The notes under the pieces were generated by a model. It ran no database searches. It was not told where the DNA came from and worked only from the letters and a program-made list of their open reading frames with translations. Source: Xylanivirga thermophila (lineage in GTDB: Bacteria; Bacillota; Clostridia; Caldicoprobacterales; Xylanivirgaceae). Taken from it: 64,000 nucleotides of DNA. This document shows, piece by piece, positions 44,192-53,419 of this stretch (its first letter is position 1; every line of letters starts with the position of its first letter). The DNA lies in assembly GCF_004138105.1 (NCBI RefSeq), contig NZ_RXHQ01000006.1, positions 1-64,000 of the forward strand, written 5' to 3'. A program made the position numbers and the translations under genes.

Positions 44192-44966
44192 AATCCAACA
44201 GCTCAGATGCATTTTCCCAAAGTATTGCCTCCTGTTCTTTGGTTGTTAGTGGAAGATGGAAAAATCTATCCAGTTCTTCCTTATGTGAGGATACGGGATA
44301 ATCGGTGCCAAAGAGTACTTTATGGGTACCATGTTTCCTTATTATATCTGTTACCTGTTTTGGAGATAGCTTGAAGAGTGTGCTGGAAGTATCGATAAAA
44401 AGCTCCTTGCCTATCAAATATTCTTCTGCTTCGGACCAACGGCAGTATCCTCCCATATGGGCTGCTATTATCCGTAGCTTGGGGAAGAGATCTAGCACCT
44501 TAGAGAGCCTTTTGGGACTGGAATAATCTACGTTTGGATCCCCTGTATGCATAAGTATTGGGAGTTTGTCCCCAATCGCCTCATATATTGGGAACATCTT
44601 TGGATCGTCTATGTAGAATTTTTGAAAATCCGGATGGAGTTTTATACCCTTAAGCCCTAAATGTTGTATGCGCTTAATCTCATTTTCAAAGTCTAGATAA
44701 TCGGGATGAATAGTACCAAACCCTATTAATCTATCATCTGTATTATAGGATATAAAATTGTTTATATCTTCTACCTGATGGGCTGAGGTAGCCGTGGAAC
44801 ATACGACTATTTTATCTACATTACCCTGTTTTGCACTTTTAATGAGGCTATCCATTGTTGCACTACAAGGTATTTCAAGCCCATAGTATTTTCTTAAAAA
44901 ATTTACTGCCTTTGGCTCAATGTTTTTTGGAAAGGCATGTGTGTGGATATCTATTATATGTTTCAT
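44178..44966 (-). CDS. Amidohydrolase family (metal-dependent TIM barrel)
   Basis: A 262-residue protein of the amidohydrolase 2 family, which contains decarboxylases and lactonases. Metal-site motifs are DIHTH (His8, His10), a mid-chain His in ILMHTGD (about 140), IIAAHMGG (about 168) and the Asp of LFGTDYP (about 219). The substrate is not evident. RBS GGAGATGAT precedes the ATG. It is monocistronic and ends in the two-way terminator. Confidence 0.85.
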   Translation of the reverse strand: MKHIIDIHTHAFPKNIEPKAVNFLRKYYGLEIPCSATMDSLIKSAKQGNVDKIVVCSTATSAHQVEDINNFISYNTDDRLIGFGTIHPDYLDFENEIKRIQHLGLKGIKLHPDFQKFYIDDPKMFPIYEAIGDKLPILMHTGDPNVDYSSPKRLSKVLDLFPKLRIIAAHMGGYCRWSEAEEYLIGKELFIDTSSTLFKLSPKQVTDIIRKHGTHKVLFGTDYPVSSHKEELDRFFHLPLTTKEQEAILWENASELLDLKME

Positions 44967-45098
44967 TTGATCATCTCCATGGTTAAAGTTTATCCATAAT
45001 GTATAATATCATATTATTACTATGTGCAAGTTGTTTTTTTAAAAATAAAGGATTTTTATATTGAATAGCGAAATAAAATATACTAGGAAGGAGTGGCG

Positions 45099-45869
45099 AT
45101 GTTGATCAGAAAAAAAGTAGTCCTATGGAGCATCTTAGGATTGGTAATATTCATTGCACTATTATTTGTACTATATTTATGGTTTATGCTTACACCAAAG
45201 ATAAAAATGCCAAATAATATCTTTGATGTTCATTTCAGCAGCGTCTTTTCCGATATCCAAAAGGGATATAAATTTGAACATAGAAAGGCGTATATCTATA
45301 AAGATAGTGCAAAGCCGTTTACTGTTACTTTTTCCAATAAAGGGGAGCTATTGAGGCTCGATTTTGATATGGCAGTAGAAAAACGTGAGGATGGTTATGA
45401 CGTTTATCATTTCTCATATTATGCAAACAAGAGTTATATCATGGGGGAAAAAATTGCTGAAAAGGGTAAAAAGAACGATAAGAATGTATTGTTGAAGTTG
45501 CCCGCATATAAGATGTTTGAAAAACTTGATGATTATGCCGTGTTTAACTGGACCCAGTTGGCTCCTGGTACAGGGGATATATATGAGGCCTTTGTATGGA
45601 ATTTACTAGATGAAGGGACGGAGGTGAAAAATCAAATCATACCGGAGGGATATGTTATTAAGGAACCTCCTGCAACGAATATACAATATACCGGTGTAGG
45701 TCGGCAAAAAACCGTACTTTGTGATCAAAAGGAGTGTTTGGAAATAGAAAAGGATAAAGCAGAAATATTGGACAAACCGGCTATAGTGCTGACTATAGTG
45801 CCCCTAAAGCTTCAGGACGATGTTTATAGTGGTACTGCACAGGTCAATATAGTTGGGATTTTGGAATAA
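45099..45869 (+). CDS. Membrane-anchored protein of unknown function
   Basis: A 256-residue protein with a short basic N-terminus (LIRKK), one TM helix (about 10-30) and an extracytoplasmic domain rich in beta-type sequence; no lipobox. The pattern 'KPFTVTFSNKGELLRLDFDMAVEK' is read only to suggest a beta-sandwich and is not matched to a family. AGGAAGGAG precedes the ATG at 45099; the GTG at 45093 overlaps the RBS. It is followed by adk with 91 bases between. Confidence 0.65.
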   Translation: MLIRKKVVLWSILGLVIFIALLFVLYLWFMLTPKIKMPNNIFDVHFSSVFSDIQKGYKFEHRKAYIYKDSAKPFTVTFSNKGELLRLDFDMAVEKREDGYDVYHFSYYANKSYIMGEKIAEKGKKNDKNVLLKLPAYKMFEKLDDYAVFNWTQLAPGTGDIYEAFVWNLLDEGTEVKNQIIPEGYVIKEPPATNIQYTGVGRQKTVLCDQKECLEIEKDKAEILDKPAIVLTIVPLKLQDDVYSGTAQVNIVGILE

Positions 45870-45960
45870 AATCTTGTAATTAGGTTAAATTTTTAGTAAA
45901 ATCATTCTTATAAAATGAAAAACAGTAGAATAGTAAAAATTACAGCAAGGAGGAAAATAG

Positions 45961-46599
45961 GTGTATATTGTATTATTAGGCCCTCCAGGTTCCGGAAAAG
46001 GGACACAGGGGCAGATTCTAGCAAAACGATTTGGTCTTAACCACCTATCTACTGGAGATCTTTTTAGGGCGATATTGGGCGACGAGGACCACCCATTATA
46101 TCCTAAAGTGCAGGTGGTAAAAGAGGGTAAATTGGTATCTGATGATGTGGTAAATCTGGTGGTAGAGGACGCCCTAAATAAAGAGGAATATGAAAGTGGC
46201 GTGATATTCGACGGATATCCAAGGACAGTAGCACAGGCTGAGGCCTTAGATGATATGCTATCTTCTAGGGATAGAAAAGTAGATATGGTAATAGACTTTG
46301 ATGTAACCGAAGAGGTGCTTTTAGATAGGTTATTGGGCAGAAGGGTGTGCTCTAGCTGTAAGGGTGTTTTCCATAAAAAGCAAGGGTATGATAAGTGCCC
46401 CAAGTGCGGTGGAAAGCTTATTACGCGGGATGATGATAATGAAGAAACTATAAAGGAACGTTTTGAGGAGTATAAGAATAAGACTGCTCCCCTTCAACAA
46501 TATTATAAATCGGGAGATTCAAAATATATCTGCATAATGGTGGATGATGTGGACAAAACGCCTGACGATATACAAAAACAGATAATAGACAAGATTTAA
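45961..46599 (+). CDS. Adenylate kinase-family protein
   Basis: A 212-residue nucleoside monophosphate kinase with P-loop GPPGSGKGTQ (7-16), NMP-binding STGDLFRA (30-37), FDGYPRT (83-89, canonical LDGFPRT) and a LID domain with four Cys (130, 133, 146, 149) that would bind zinc, as in Gram-positive Adk. It makes 2 ADP from AMP and ATP. It is away from the secY-adk-map location usual in Firmicutes and has an insertion-like GDEDHPLYPKVQ after the NMP site, so it may be a second, divergent copy. GTG start behind AAGGAGG. Confidence 0.85.
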   Translation: MYIVLLGPPGSGKGTQGQILAKRFGLNHLSTGDLFRAILGDEDHPLYPKVQVVKEGKLVSDDVVNLVVEDALNKEEYESGVIFDGYPRTVAQAEALDDMLSSRDRKVDMVIDFDVTEEVLLDRLLGRRVCSSCKGVFHKKQGYDKCPKCGGKLITRDDDNEETIKERFEEYKNKTAPLQQYYKSGDSKYICIMVDDVDKTPDDIQKQIIDKI

Positions 46600-46602
46600 C
46601 AT

Positions 46603-46633
46603 AAAACCGTGATGCCCGGCACCACGGTTTTTT
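46603..46633 (+). terminator. Intrinsic terminator after adenylate kinase gene
   Basis: AAAACCGTG and CACGGTTTT arms around an 11-base GC-rich loop, followed by T. Confidence 0.85.
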
Positions 46634-46651
46634 ACTAAGGAGTTATTATTT

Positions 46652-47341
46652 ATGAAAATATTTGCAATAAGTGATTTGCATTTATCCGGTTCCAATCCTA
46701 AACCCATGGACATCTTTGGTTCCCATTGGCAGGGACATTGGGATAAGATAAAGGCAAGCTGGCAATCAAAAGTAAGACCAGAGGATATAGTGCTTATACC
46801 AGGTGATATTAGCTGGGCCATGAATTTGGGAGAGGCAATAATGGATCTAAATGAGATAGGTGCCATGCCCGGGCGGAAAATACTCATGAAGGGTAATCAT
46901 GATTACTGGTGGAGTTCTATATCAAGGGTGCGCAATGCTCTCCCGCCTAATATGTACGCCATACAAAATGACTATTTAGAGCTCGACGGTCTTGTGTTTT
47001 GTGGGACTAGGGGCTGGACTGCACCTGGCGGTAAGGATTATACAGAGCACGACCAAAAGATATTTGAGAGGGAGCTAAACAGGCTTATACTATCCCTTAA
47101 GGATATACCTATGGATAAGGAGATCATAATGATGTTCCACTATCCACCCTTCGATGATAGGGGTAAAAAGACAAAGATTATGGATATAATAGAGGGTTAT
47201 CCCATAAAACATATACTGTTTGGGCATTTACATGGTGATAGCCTAAACAATGTGACGGAAGGATTGATAGATGGAATAAACTATCATCTGGTATCATGTG
47301 ATTATTTAAATTTTGAACTAAAATTGATAATGGAGGTATAG
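46652..47341 (+). CDS. Calcineurin-like metallophosphoesterase
   Basis: A 229-residue dinuclear metal phosphoesterase. Family motifs are all visible: SDLHL (7-11), LIPGDISW (about 48-55), KGNHDYWW (about 80-87), MMFHYPPF (about 158) and LFGHLHGD (about 188-195). The substrate is unknown; members act on nucleotides, proteins or DNA ends. RBS AAGGAG. It ends only 24 bases before the helicase/nuclease operon and may be cotranscribed with it, which would recall the SbcD-like partners of DNA-end enzymes, but that is speculative. Confidence 0.88.
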   Translation: MKIFAISDLHLSGSNPKPMDIFGSHWQGHWDKIKASWQSKVRPEDIVLIPGDISWAMNLGEAIMDLNEIGAMPGRKILMKGNHDYWWSSISRVRNALPPNMYAIQNDYLELDGLVFCGTRGWTAPGGKDYTEHDQKIFERELNRLILSLKDIPMDKEIIMMFHYPPFDDRGKKTKIMDIIEGYPIKHILFGHLHGDSLNNVTEGLIDGINYHLVSCDYLNFELKLIMEV

Positions 47342-47365
47342 ATGTATTAGGGGAGGGTGGGGTGT

Positions 47366-49420
47366 ATGTTACTTGACAAGAAGCAGCAGGAGATATTGAA
47401 CTTGCCCATAAACAGCAAGGTAATTATAAAGGGATGCGTAGGCAGCGGTAAGACCACCGTTTTGAAGGAGCGGTATCTAAAATTGATACGAGATGGACTT
47501 GATTCATCAAGGATACTGGTGATGGTTTTAAACAGGGGCCAATCTCTTATATGGCAGGAAGAAGTGGATGATATGGTTCCAGGTGAGGTTATGCGTACTT
47601 CCTACTTTGGTTTTGTACAAAGGGAAGTGAGGACTTACTGGCCCGTAGTGCTTAATGTTTGCTCAAAAATAAGGCGACATGATATAGAGCCTAATTATCT
47701 TTCTTTTGAGGCTGCCCAACATTTGATGAATCAGACCATAGATAGGTACAGGGAACGGGGTTTTTTACCTGACATATCGGCTCCATCCCACGATATAGGT
47801 ATGCAGCTTATGAACGCATTGACAAGCGCTTCTCTGGCAAATATTCCATATAACCAGATAGGAACAAGGCTATATGGCGGTCGATATGATGCCAATCTTA
47901 TGGATATGGCCCTATATGACCAGATGGATACAATAATAGAAGATTATATAAATAAGTGTCTGGAGTGCGGGTGTCTAGATTATGCAATGTCTGCTTACAT
48001 ATACAATGATATATTGCTAGGGGATGATGTATACCAAGCGTCCTTAAAAGATAGGTTTGATGCATTGTTAGTGGACAATTGTGAAGAGATGACACCTGCT
48101 GCTGCTAATTTGATAGATTTTTTGCTGTCAAATGTAAAAGATGCATTCTTCTCCTTTGGCTATGATGGGGGATATAGTAGATTCTACGGTGCCCACCCCG
48201 AGTATGTACTAAAGGTAATAGAACCTCAGTGTGCATCATTTTCCCTTGATAAGAGCTATACCTGTACACAATCCATGTGCCGTTTTGCAAGAGAATTTGG
48301 CGATGGCATAAAAACAGGGCTTATACCTTTTGTTCTTGTAAATACTGTTGATATAGAATGGGCTATAGATACGGATCTTCGTAGTGAAATGCTGGATAGA
48401 GTGGGATGTACTGTACAAAAGCTTGTTGATGAAGGGTATGATCCAAATGATATTGCTGTCATATCGCCTTTTGTGGATCCAGTGCTTGAGGGAGTATTAC
48501 ATAATTTCTTAAATGATAAGGGGATAGAAGTTGTAAACAGCACTAGGAGGCGTAGGGCCAAGGATAACAGTTTTATAAATGCCATGGTAACATTTGCTTC
48601 CATTGCCCATCCGGAGTATGAAATACTGCCAGATCGCAAGGATATAGGGGATGCAGTAGGTCTCATATTAGGTATTGATCCTATACGTGCGGATCTTCTT
48701 GCCCAGGCCATAGTCCGGGAAAAGCCTTATATGCTGCCTGCAGTAGAGGATATAGCATGGCGAGGACGCATAGGTATAGAAAATTCAAAAAAATATGCAT
48801 ATGTAAGGGAATGGCTTTTAGATTATATAAAAGGTCCTTTTATCCCAATAGATGGGTTTTTTAAGCGGATGTTTATGGATATATTGGTACCGCTTCCCCA
48901 ATCTAGACAAAATATAAACTATTGTAAACAGCTTATAGATACTGCTTCAGCCTTTTTAGATAGCTTGTCAGCTATTGAGGATGAAAAAAAAGCAGGACGG
49001 GAGTTTATACTCACTATTTTAAAAGGGGCCAAGGGTGCAGAGACCATCTTGGATATGCAGGAGGTTATGGAGAGGGAAGGAGTGCTCCTTACGACGCCCA
49101 TAAACTATCTATCCACATCTAGACATAAAAAGGTACAGATATGGTGTGATATAAGGAGCAATATTTGGCTCCCTAGGGATATAAAGGAGCTATTTAACCC
49201 TTATGTATTATCTGTTGACTGGGATATGGATGGGAGATTAACTCCAGATAAGGAAGAATATTTTGCCTTCGAGAAGCTATCTGTCATAGTAAAATCCCTG
49301 CTCTGTCGCTGTGGGGAGCGGGTTATACTATCATCTAGCAGGTATAATGGACAGGGATATGAAGAGGAAGGACTGCTTGCCATGTTTTGGGACAAGGCAT
49401 TAAAGGGGAGGGACAGCTGA
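47366..49420 (+). CDS. AddB-like degenerate helicase subunit (no nuclease domain)
   Basis: A 684-residue protein with Walker A KGCVGSGKTT (about 22-31) at its start, as in SF1 helicases. The Walker B position reads LLVDNCEEMT (about 235-244) instead of DE-Q, and no motif VI arginine finger of the VALTRA kind is visible (the C-terminus has LSSSRYNGQGYEEE). This pattern, intact Walker A but lost helicase motifs, is that of AddB and related partner subunits, but the C-terminal nuclease domain of AddB is absent. ATG at 47366 behind GGGGAGG. It ends 1 base before the next gene, a true helicase. Confidence 0.7.
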   Translation: MLLDKKQQEILNLPINSKVIIKGCVGSGKTTVLKERYLKLIRDGLDSSRILVMVLNRGQSLIWQEEVDDMVPGEVMRTSYFGFVQREVRTYWPVVLNVCSKIRRHDIEPNYLSFEAAQHLMNQTIDRYRERGFLPDISAPSHDIGMQLMNALTSASLANIPYNQIGTRLYGGRYDANLMDMALYDQMDTIIEDYINKCLECGCLDYAMSAYIYNDILLGDDVYQASLKDRFDALLVDNCEEMTPAAANLIDFLLSNVKDAFFSFGYDGGYSRFYGAHPEYVLKVIEPQCASFSLDKSYTCTQSMCRFAREFGDGIKTGLIPFVLVNTVDIEWAIDTDLRSEMLDRVGCTVQKLVDEGYDPNDIAVISPFVDPVLEGVLHNFLNDKGIEVVNSTRRRRAKDNSFINAMVTFASIAHPEYEILPDRKDIGDAVGLILGIDPIRADLLAQAIVREKPYMLPAVEDIAWRGRIGIENSKKYAYVREWLLDYIKGPFIPIDGFFKRMFMDILVPLPQSRQNINYCKQLIDTASAFLDSLSAIEDEKKAGREFILTILKGAKGAETILDMQEVMEREGVLLTTPINYLSTSRHKKVQIWCDIRSNIWLPRDIKELFNPYVLSVDWDMDGRLTPDKEEYFAFEKLSVIVKSLLCRCGERVILSSSRYNGQGYEEEGLLAMFWDKALKGRDS

Positions 49421-49421
49421 T

Positions 49422-51620
49422 ATGGACATATACTTACGTCCTGGACAGGATAGGGTTATGGAGTATGATGGGGGGTATTTGGCAGTTCCAAGTGTGCCAG
49501 GTGCCGGCAAGACTTTTATACTTACCCAGCTGGCTGTCAAGCTTATAAGGGAGACAGGAGAGAATATACTTATAGTTACATATATGAACAGTGCTGTTGC
49601 TAATTTTAAGCAGAGGATATCAAAAGCGTTGGAGGCGGAAGGCTTAAATCCAGTAGATGGATATGAGGTAATGACCCTCCATTCATTGGCAATGAAGATT
49701 ATAAAGGAAAAGCCTGATAGGTTATTCATAAATGATGAATTTCAGATAGTGGATGAAAATGAACAAAAATCTATAATAACTGATGTATGTACTAGATTTA
49801 TAGAGGAAAATACTAAAATGTTTTATTCACTTCTCCCGCCGACTTCACAGGTATCTAGCCATGAATACCGTAAGGCGGATATGAAGAAATGGTCAGATGC
49901 ATTCATTCGGCTCGTGGGGCCATTTATATCCTATATAAAAGTTGCGGGATGGAGTCCGGATAAACTAGATGATGTATTAAATGAAAATGGACATTTCTTT
50001 ATGCTCGACTGGTGTGCCGAGGTGTACAGGATGTATCAGGCAGAGCTTTCTATAAGGGGTGTGCTTGATTTTGATGATATACTGGCCAACGCCCTTTATG
50101 CATTGGAAAGATATCCTGATATATTGGAAAAATATCAAAATAGGTATGGATATATATTTGAAGATGAGGCTCAGGATAGCACTCCAATTCAGCAAAAGAT
50201 GCTAATGCTTTTGTGTAAAACCCATGGTAATCTAGTGAGGGTTGGTGATGGCAATCAAGCCATAATGTCTACGTTTACGGCATCAGATCCAAAGCTGTTT
50301 AAAGACTTTTATAGCATGGATAGCACATGTATTCAACCCATATGGCTAGCTAGCAGGAGCTGTGAAAAAATAATTGATCTTGCCAATTATTTTGTATCAT
50401 GGTCGAGGGAAAATGATGTCATTCCACCTGAATGCCTAGATGCGCTTGAGAATCAGTATATACAACCGGTTGATAGAACTGATCCCTACCCAAATCCTGT
50501 GCCTGAGGTCTATCCTTTGTGCTGTAGACAATTTCAAAATCTAGATGATGAGATGGATTTTGTAGCTCGATCGGTAGGTAAATTTATTAAAAAGCATCCG
50601 GATAAGACAGTAGCTGTATTGGTACCTAAAAACAGTTATATACAATTGCTCATAAAAAAACTTGAAAAAAAGGCAATCCCTTATAGGGAGCTTACAAGCT
50701 ATCCAAAGGATAGGGCATATACCGCTAATGTAATAGGTGCATTTCTTGATTACCTATCCACCCCGTCCGATAATAAAAAGCTGCTTGATGTACTCAATTT
50801 TCTGCCTAAATTTGAAGACATAAAGGGTTCCCGTCATATACGTCAATTTTTGAGCAAGGCAAATCTAGAGGATATTTTTTATCCAATAGATTCTAAAATT
50901 GATGGAGATATGCTACCTAAACAGGTAATCGAAGAGGGATTGTGGGCTGAGTGGGAAAAATGGCAAGAGGTTTTCAAGGAACTCATGGAGATGTCTAGCA
51001 GTATGCCGGAATATTTAGTATTGCATATAGGAGAGAGGCTTGATTTTGACGAGCAGCAAATGGCCATAGCACAGAAAGTGGCAGGGGATATCAGATATTT
51101 CACAATGGCCAATCCTTCCTGGTCACTTAAGGATCTGGCGGAGGAGCTTAAAAATATAAAAAATTCATATAATTACTTTGCCGGCGTGGTATATGACATG
51201 GAAGGATATGAACCAAAGGCGGGAGAGGTGACTATAGCGACATATCATAAATCGAAAGGTCTTGAATGGGATGGTGTGTTTTTAACCTGTCTGAATACCG
51301 GTGATTTTCAGGCAAGGCTTGATGATCCTTTTATGGGTGATTTAAACATGCTCAGTGAAGAATATAAAAATGCTCCTGCTATAATACGGGCTGAGGTTGA
51401 TCGATTAACGGGTAGGCGTAGTATAGATAATGCAATTATCCAGTCTAGGCTAGATACAATAGGTGAAAAGATGCGCCTATTGTATGTGGGGATTACAAGG
51501 GCAAAGATTAGCCTAGTAATCACAGCAAGTGGCAGTACATCTGCATATTACAATGTACTGGCGAAGTATATAAAATGGGATAAAACAAGGGCTTTAGGGG
51601 GAATGCATAATGAAAGATGA
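49422..51620 (+). CDS. UvrD/AddA-like DNA helicase (no nuclease domain)
   Basis: A 732-residue SF1A helicase with all core motifs: Q motif near residues 6-9 (RPGQD), Walker A VPGAGKTFIL (25-34), Ia, Walker B FEDEAQDSTP (246-255), III RVGDGNQAI, IV ASRSCEKIIDLA, V TYHKSKGLEWDGVFLTC (about 607) and VI LLYVGITRAKISLVI (about 692). It lacks the C-terminal nuclease of AddA. RBS GGGGAGGG. It is sandwiched between the degenerate helicase gene (1-base gap) and the nuclease gene (11-base overlap), so a single complex is likely. Confidence 0.88.
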   Translation: MDIYLRPGQDRVMEYDGGYLAVPSVPGAGKTFILTQLAVKLIRETGENILIVTYMNSAVANFKQRISKALEAEGLNPVDGYEVMTLHSLAMKIIKEKPDRLFINDEFQIVDENEQKSIITDVCTRFIEENTKMFYSLLPPTSQVSSHEYRKADMKKWSDAFIRLVGPFISYIKVAGWSPDKLDDVLNENGHFFMLDWCAEVYRMYQAELSIRGVLDFDDILANALYALERYPDILEKYQNRYGYIFEDEAQDSTPIQQKMLMLLCKTHGNLVRVGDGNQAIMSTFTASDPKLFKDFYSMDSTCIQPIWLASRSCEKIIDLANYFVSWSRENDVIPPECLDALENQYIQPVDRTDPYPNPVPEVYPLCCRQFQNLDDEMDFVARSVGKFIKKHPDKTVAVLVPKNSYIQLLIKKLEKKAIPYRELTSYPKDRAYTANVIGAFLDYLSTPSDNKKLLDVLNFLPKFEDIKGSRHIRQFLSKANLEDIFYPIDSKIDGDMLPKQVIEEGLWAEWEKWQEVFKELMEMSSSMPEYLVLHIGERLDFDEQQMAIAQKVAGDIRYFTMANPSWSLKDLAEELKNIKNSYNYFAGVVYDMEGYEPKAGEVTIATYHKSKGLEWDGVFLTCLNTGDFQARLDDPFMGDLNMLSEEYKNAPAIIRAEVDRLTGRRSIDNAIIQSRLDTIGEKMRLLYVGITRAKISLVITASGSTSAYYNVLAKYIKWDKTRALGGMHNER

Positions 51621-52323
51621 TTTTTATTTTAGCCAGTATGCCCTAAATGAATTTAGACATTGTCCTTTGAAATTTAAGTATCGTTATATAGATGGATTAT
51701 ACTGGGATAATGATAAAGATGATGAGTTCAAGATGAGCATAGAAAAGGGCAAAAACTTTCATCTAATGGCCCAACGCTATTTTTTAGGTGTACCGGATAG
51801 CAATGCATATATGGAAGAATATGCTGAGCTGAATGAATGGATAGATGATTTAAAGCAATTTGTCCCAATAGATGATAGGGTTAGATATTTTCCAGAGTAT
51901 GAGTTGCGGGTTAGGGATGAAAAAAGGATTAGGGCAAAATACGATCTTGTGGTAATAGACGAAATGGACAATATTACAATATATGATTGGAAGACCGAAC
52001 ATCATGAGTTATCTCCTAAATGGGCAAGGGCACAGCTTCAGACAAAGGTATATCTATATGTAATGGCAAAGGCGGGTGGACTGCTAACAGGAAGTGAAGT
52101 GGTGCCGGAACAGATAACCATGGTATATTGGCAGCCTGTATATGCTAAATATCCCATAAGGCTTCAATATTCAAAAGAACAGTTTGAAGATGACTATATA
52201 TGCCTGAAAAGGCTCATAGATGAGATAGAACAGTTTGATTATGAGCTTTATGATATGACAGGCAGAGAAAAAAATTGTGAACGTTGTGAGTATTGTTATT
52301 TCTGTAATCAAAAAAAGGAGTAA
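51610..52323 (+). CDS. Stand-alone Fe-S PD-(D/E)XK nuclease
   Basis: A 237-residue RecB/Cas4/AddB-type nuclease. Motif I His51 (GKNFH), acidic Asp112 in KYDLVVID, the catalytic DWK at 126-128 (IYDWKT) and the QxxxY-type motif around 142-150 (QLQTKVYLY) are all present. Cys18 in FRHCPLKFKYRY plus four C-terminal Cys (223, 226, 229, 232) match the Fe-S cluster fold seen in AddB and Cas4, in which one N-terminal and three C-terminal Cys hold a 4Fe-4S cluster. There are no cas genes or CRISPR nearby. It overlaps the helicase gene by 11 bases. Confidence 0.88.
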   Translation: MKDDFYFSQYALNEFRHCPLKFKYRYIDGLYWDNDKDDEFKMSIEKGKNFHLMAQRYFLGVPDSNAYMEEYAELNEWIDDLKQFVPIDDRVRYFPEYELRVRDEKRIRAKYDLVVIDEMDNITIYDWKTEHHELSPKWARAQLQTKVYLYVMAKAGGLLTGSEVVPEQITMVYWQPVYAKYPIRLQYSKEQFEDDYICLKRLIDEIEQFDYELYDMTGREKNCERCEYCYFCNQKKE

Positions 52324-52401
52324 AAGTTAAGGAAACATAGCAAATGTTATGAAAATATTAATACAACGTAATAGAATTGTAATAATTACAGAAAATCAGG
52401 T

Positions 52402-52430
52402 TTGCCCCCTTTAAGGACAAGGGTTATAAT
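52402..52430 (+). promoter_or_regulatory. Promoter of the NlpC/P60 gene
   Basis: TTGCCC (52402-52407), a 17-bp spacer and TATAAT (52425-52430), 34 bp before the start codon. Confidence 0.5.
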
Positions 52431-52464
52431 GATAAAAGCGAGAATAAAACTAGGGGGGACTGTT

Positions 52465-53202
52465 TTGAAAAAATTATCTAAAGTGGTATGCTGTGTATTG
52501 GCAATTGCCATCTGCTTGTTGGTATTAGCTGTAGACAGCACAGCTTATGCAGCTTCACTTCTGAGAGAAGGAAGTAGGGGCAATGAAGTAACAAAATTAC
52601 AGCAGGTGTTATATAACAAAGGATACATAAAAAAATCTCATATAACTGGTTACTATGGTCCCATAACCAGGGAAGCAGTGAAGAAATTCCAAAGGGACAA
52701 TGGTCTTAAGGCTGATGGTATAGTCGGAAAAAATACAAGTGCAAGGATGTTTAATTCATCTTCTGCAAGCTCAAGGGGTTCTGCAAGGGTTGAAGCAAAT
52801 ATAGGTTTAGATTCATCGCAAAACATTATAGATTTTGCAATGGGGTTTGTTGGCAAGCCATATCGTTATGGAGCTTCAGGCCCGAATGCATTCGATTGTT
52901 CTGGTTTTACTACATATGTGTATAAGAAATTTGGTGTAAAATTGCCAAGAAGTGCAAATTCCCAGGCCCATGGTTCATATGGTATGACCATATCAAAGAA
53001 TCAACTAAGACCTGGAGATTTGGTATTTTTCAAAACCACATCTAATAATAACAATCCTGTAAATCATGCAGGTTTGTATATAGGGAATGGCAAGTTTATC
53101 CATGCATCTTCTTCTAAAAGAACAGGTGGCGTAAAGGTAAGTTCTTTAAATTCAGGATTCTATCAAAGATGCTTTAAATGGGGTAAAAGAATAGATAGAT
53201 AA
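52465..53202 (+). CDS. Secreted NlpC/P60 peptidoglycan hydrolase
   Basis: A 245-residue wall hydrolase. The signal peptide (1-29, cut near AYA-A) is followed by a PG_binding_1 domain (about 33-97, LREGSRGNEVTKLQQVL) and an NlpC/P60 domain (about 118-245) with Cys145 (FDCSGFT), His201 (NHAGLYIGNG) and His213 (KFIHA). It would cleave the D-Glu-meso-DAP peptide bond in wall peptides. A TTG start at 52465 fits AGGGGGGAC upstream; an ATG 63 bases earlier lies within the promoter. A terminator follows at 53225. Confidence 0.92.
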   Translation: MKKLSKVVCCVLAIAICLLVLAVDSTAYAASLLREGSRGNEVTKLQQVLYNKGYIKKSHITGYYGPITREAVKKFQRDNGLKADGIVGKNTSARMFNSSSASSRGSARVEANIGLDSSQNIIDFAMGFVGKPYRYGASGPNAFDCSGFTTYVYKKFGVKLPRSANSQAHGSYGMTISKNQLRPGDLVFFKTTSNNNNPVNHAGLYIGNGKFIHASSSKRTGGVKVSSLNSGFYQRCFKWGKRIDR

Positions 53203-53224
53203 ACTCAATAAAATATTAGGTATT

Positions 53225-53260
53225 AAGCACTATTTTTTGTATAAAAAATAGTGCTTTTTT
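53225..53260 (+). terminator. Intrinsic terminator after the NlpC/P60 gene
   Basis: AAGCACTATTTTTT and AAAAAATAGTGCTT arms around GTAT, then T. The rest of the gap 53261-53392 is AT-rich with nothing recognised. Confidence 0.85.
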
Positions 53261-53392
53261 AGTGCTCATAATATGCATCTAATCTTAAAATACTATCAAA
53301 TCAAGTTTTTCATGGATGTATATGATTTGGGCATTTATATATTTTCATTCAAATAAATGCAGGAATTTTCTAAAAAATAAAGAAATAATAAT

Positions 53393-53419
53393 AAAGTGGT
53401 TGAAAGTGGGGTAAAGTGG
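53393..53419 (+). promoter_or_regulatory. MraZ operator (three MraZ boxes)
   Basis: AAAGTGG occurs three times at exact 10-bp spacing (53393, 53403, 53413) with 3-bp gaps. This fits the MraZ box arrays known before mraZ in other bacteria (AAAGTG-type in Mollicutes, TGGG-type in E. coli), so MraZ likely represses its own operon here. Confidence 0.8.

Noticed and set aside
47366-52323. Prophage or CRISPR-Cas module with a Cas4-like nuclease
   Set aside because: No integrase, phage structural gene, cas gene or repeat array lies nearby, and codon use looks like that of the neighbours.
52324-52464. An ATG at 52402 as the start of the NlpC/P60 gene
   Set aside because: It overlaps the promoter -35 and has no RBS; the TTG at 52465 has a good RBS and begins a proper signal peptide.
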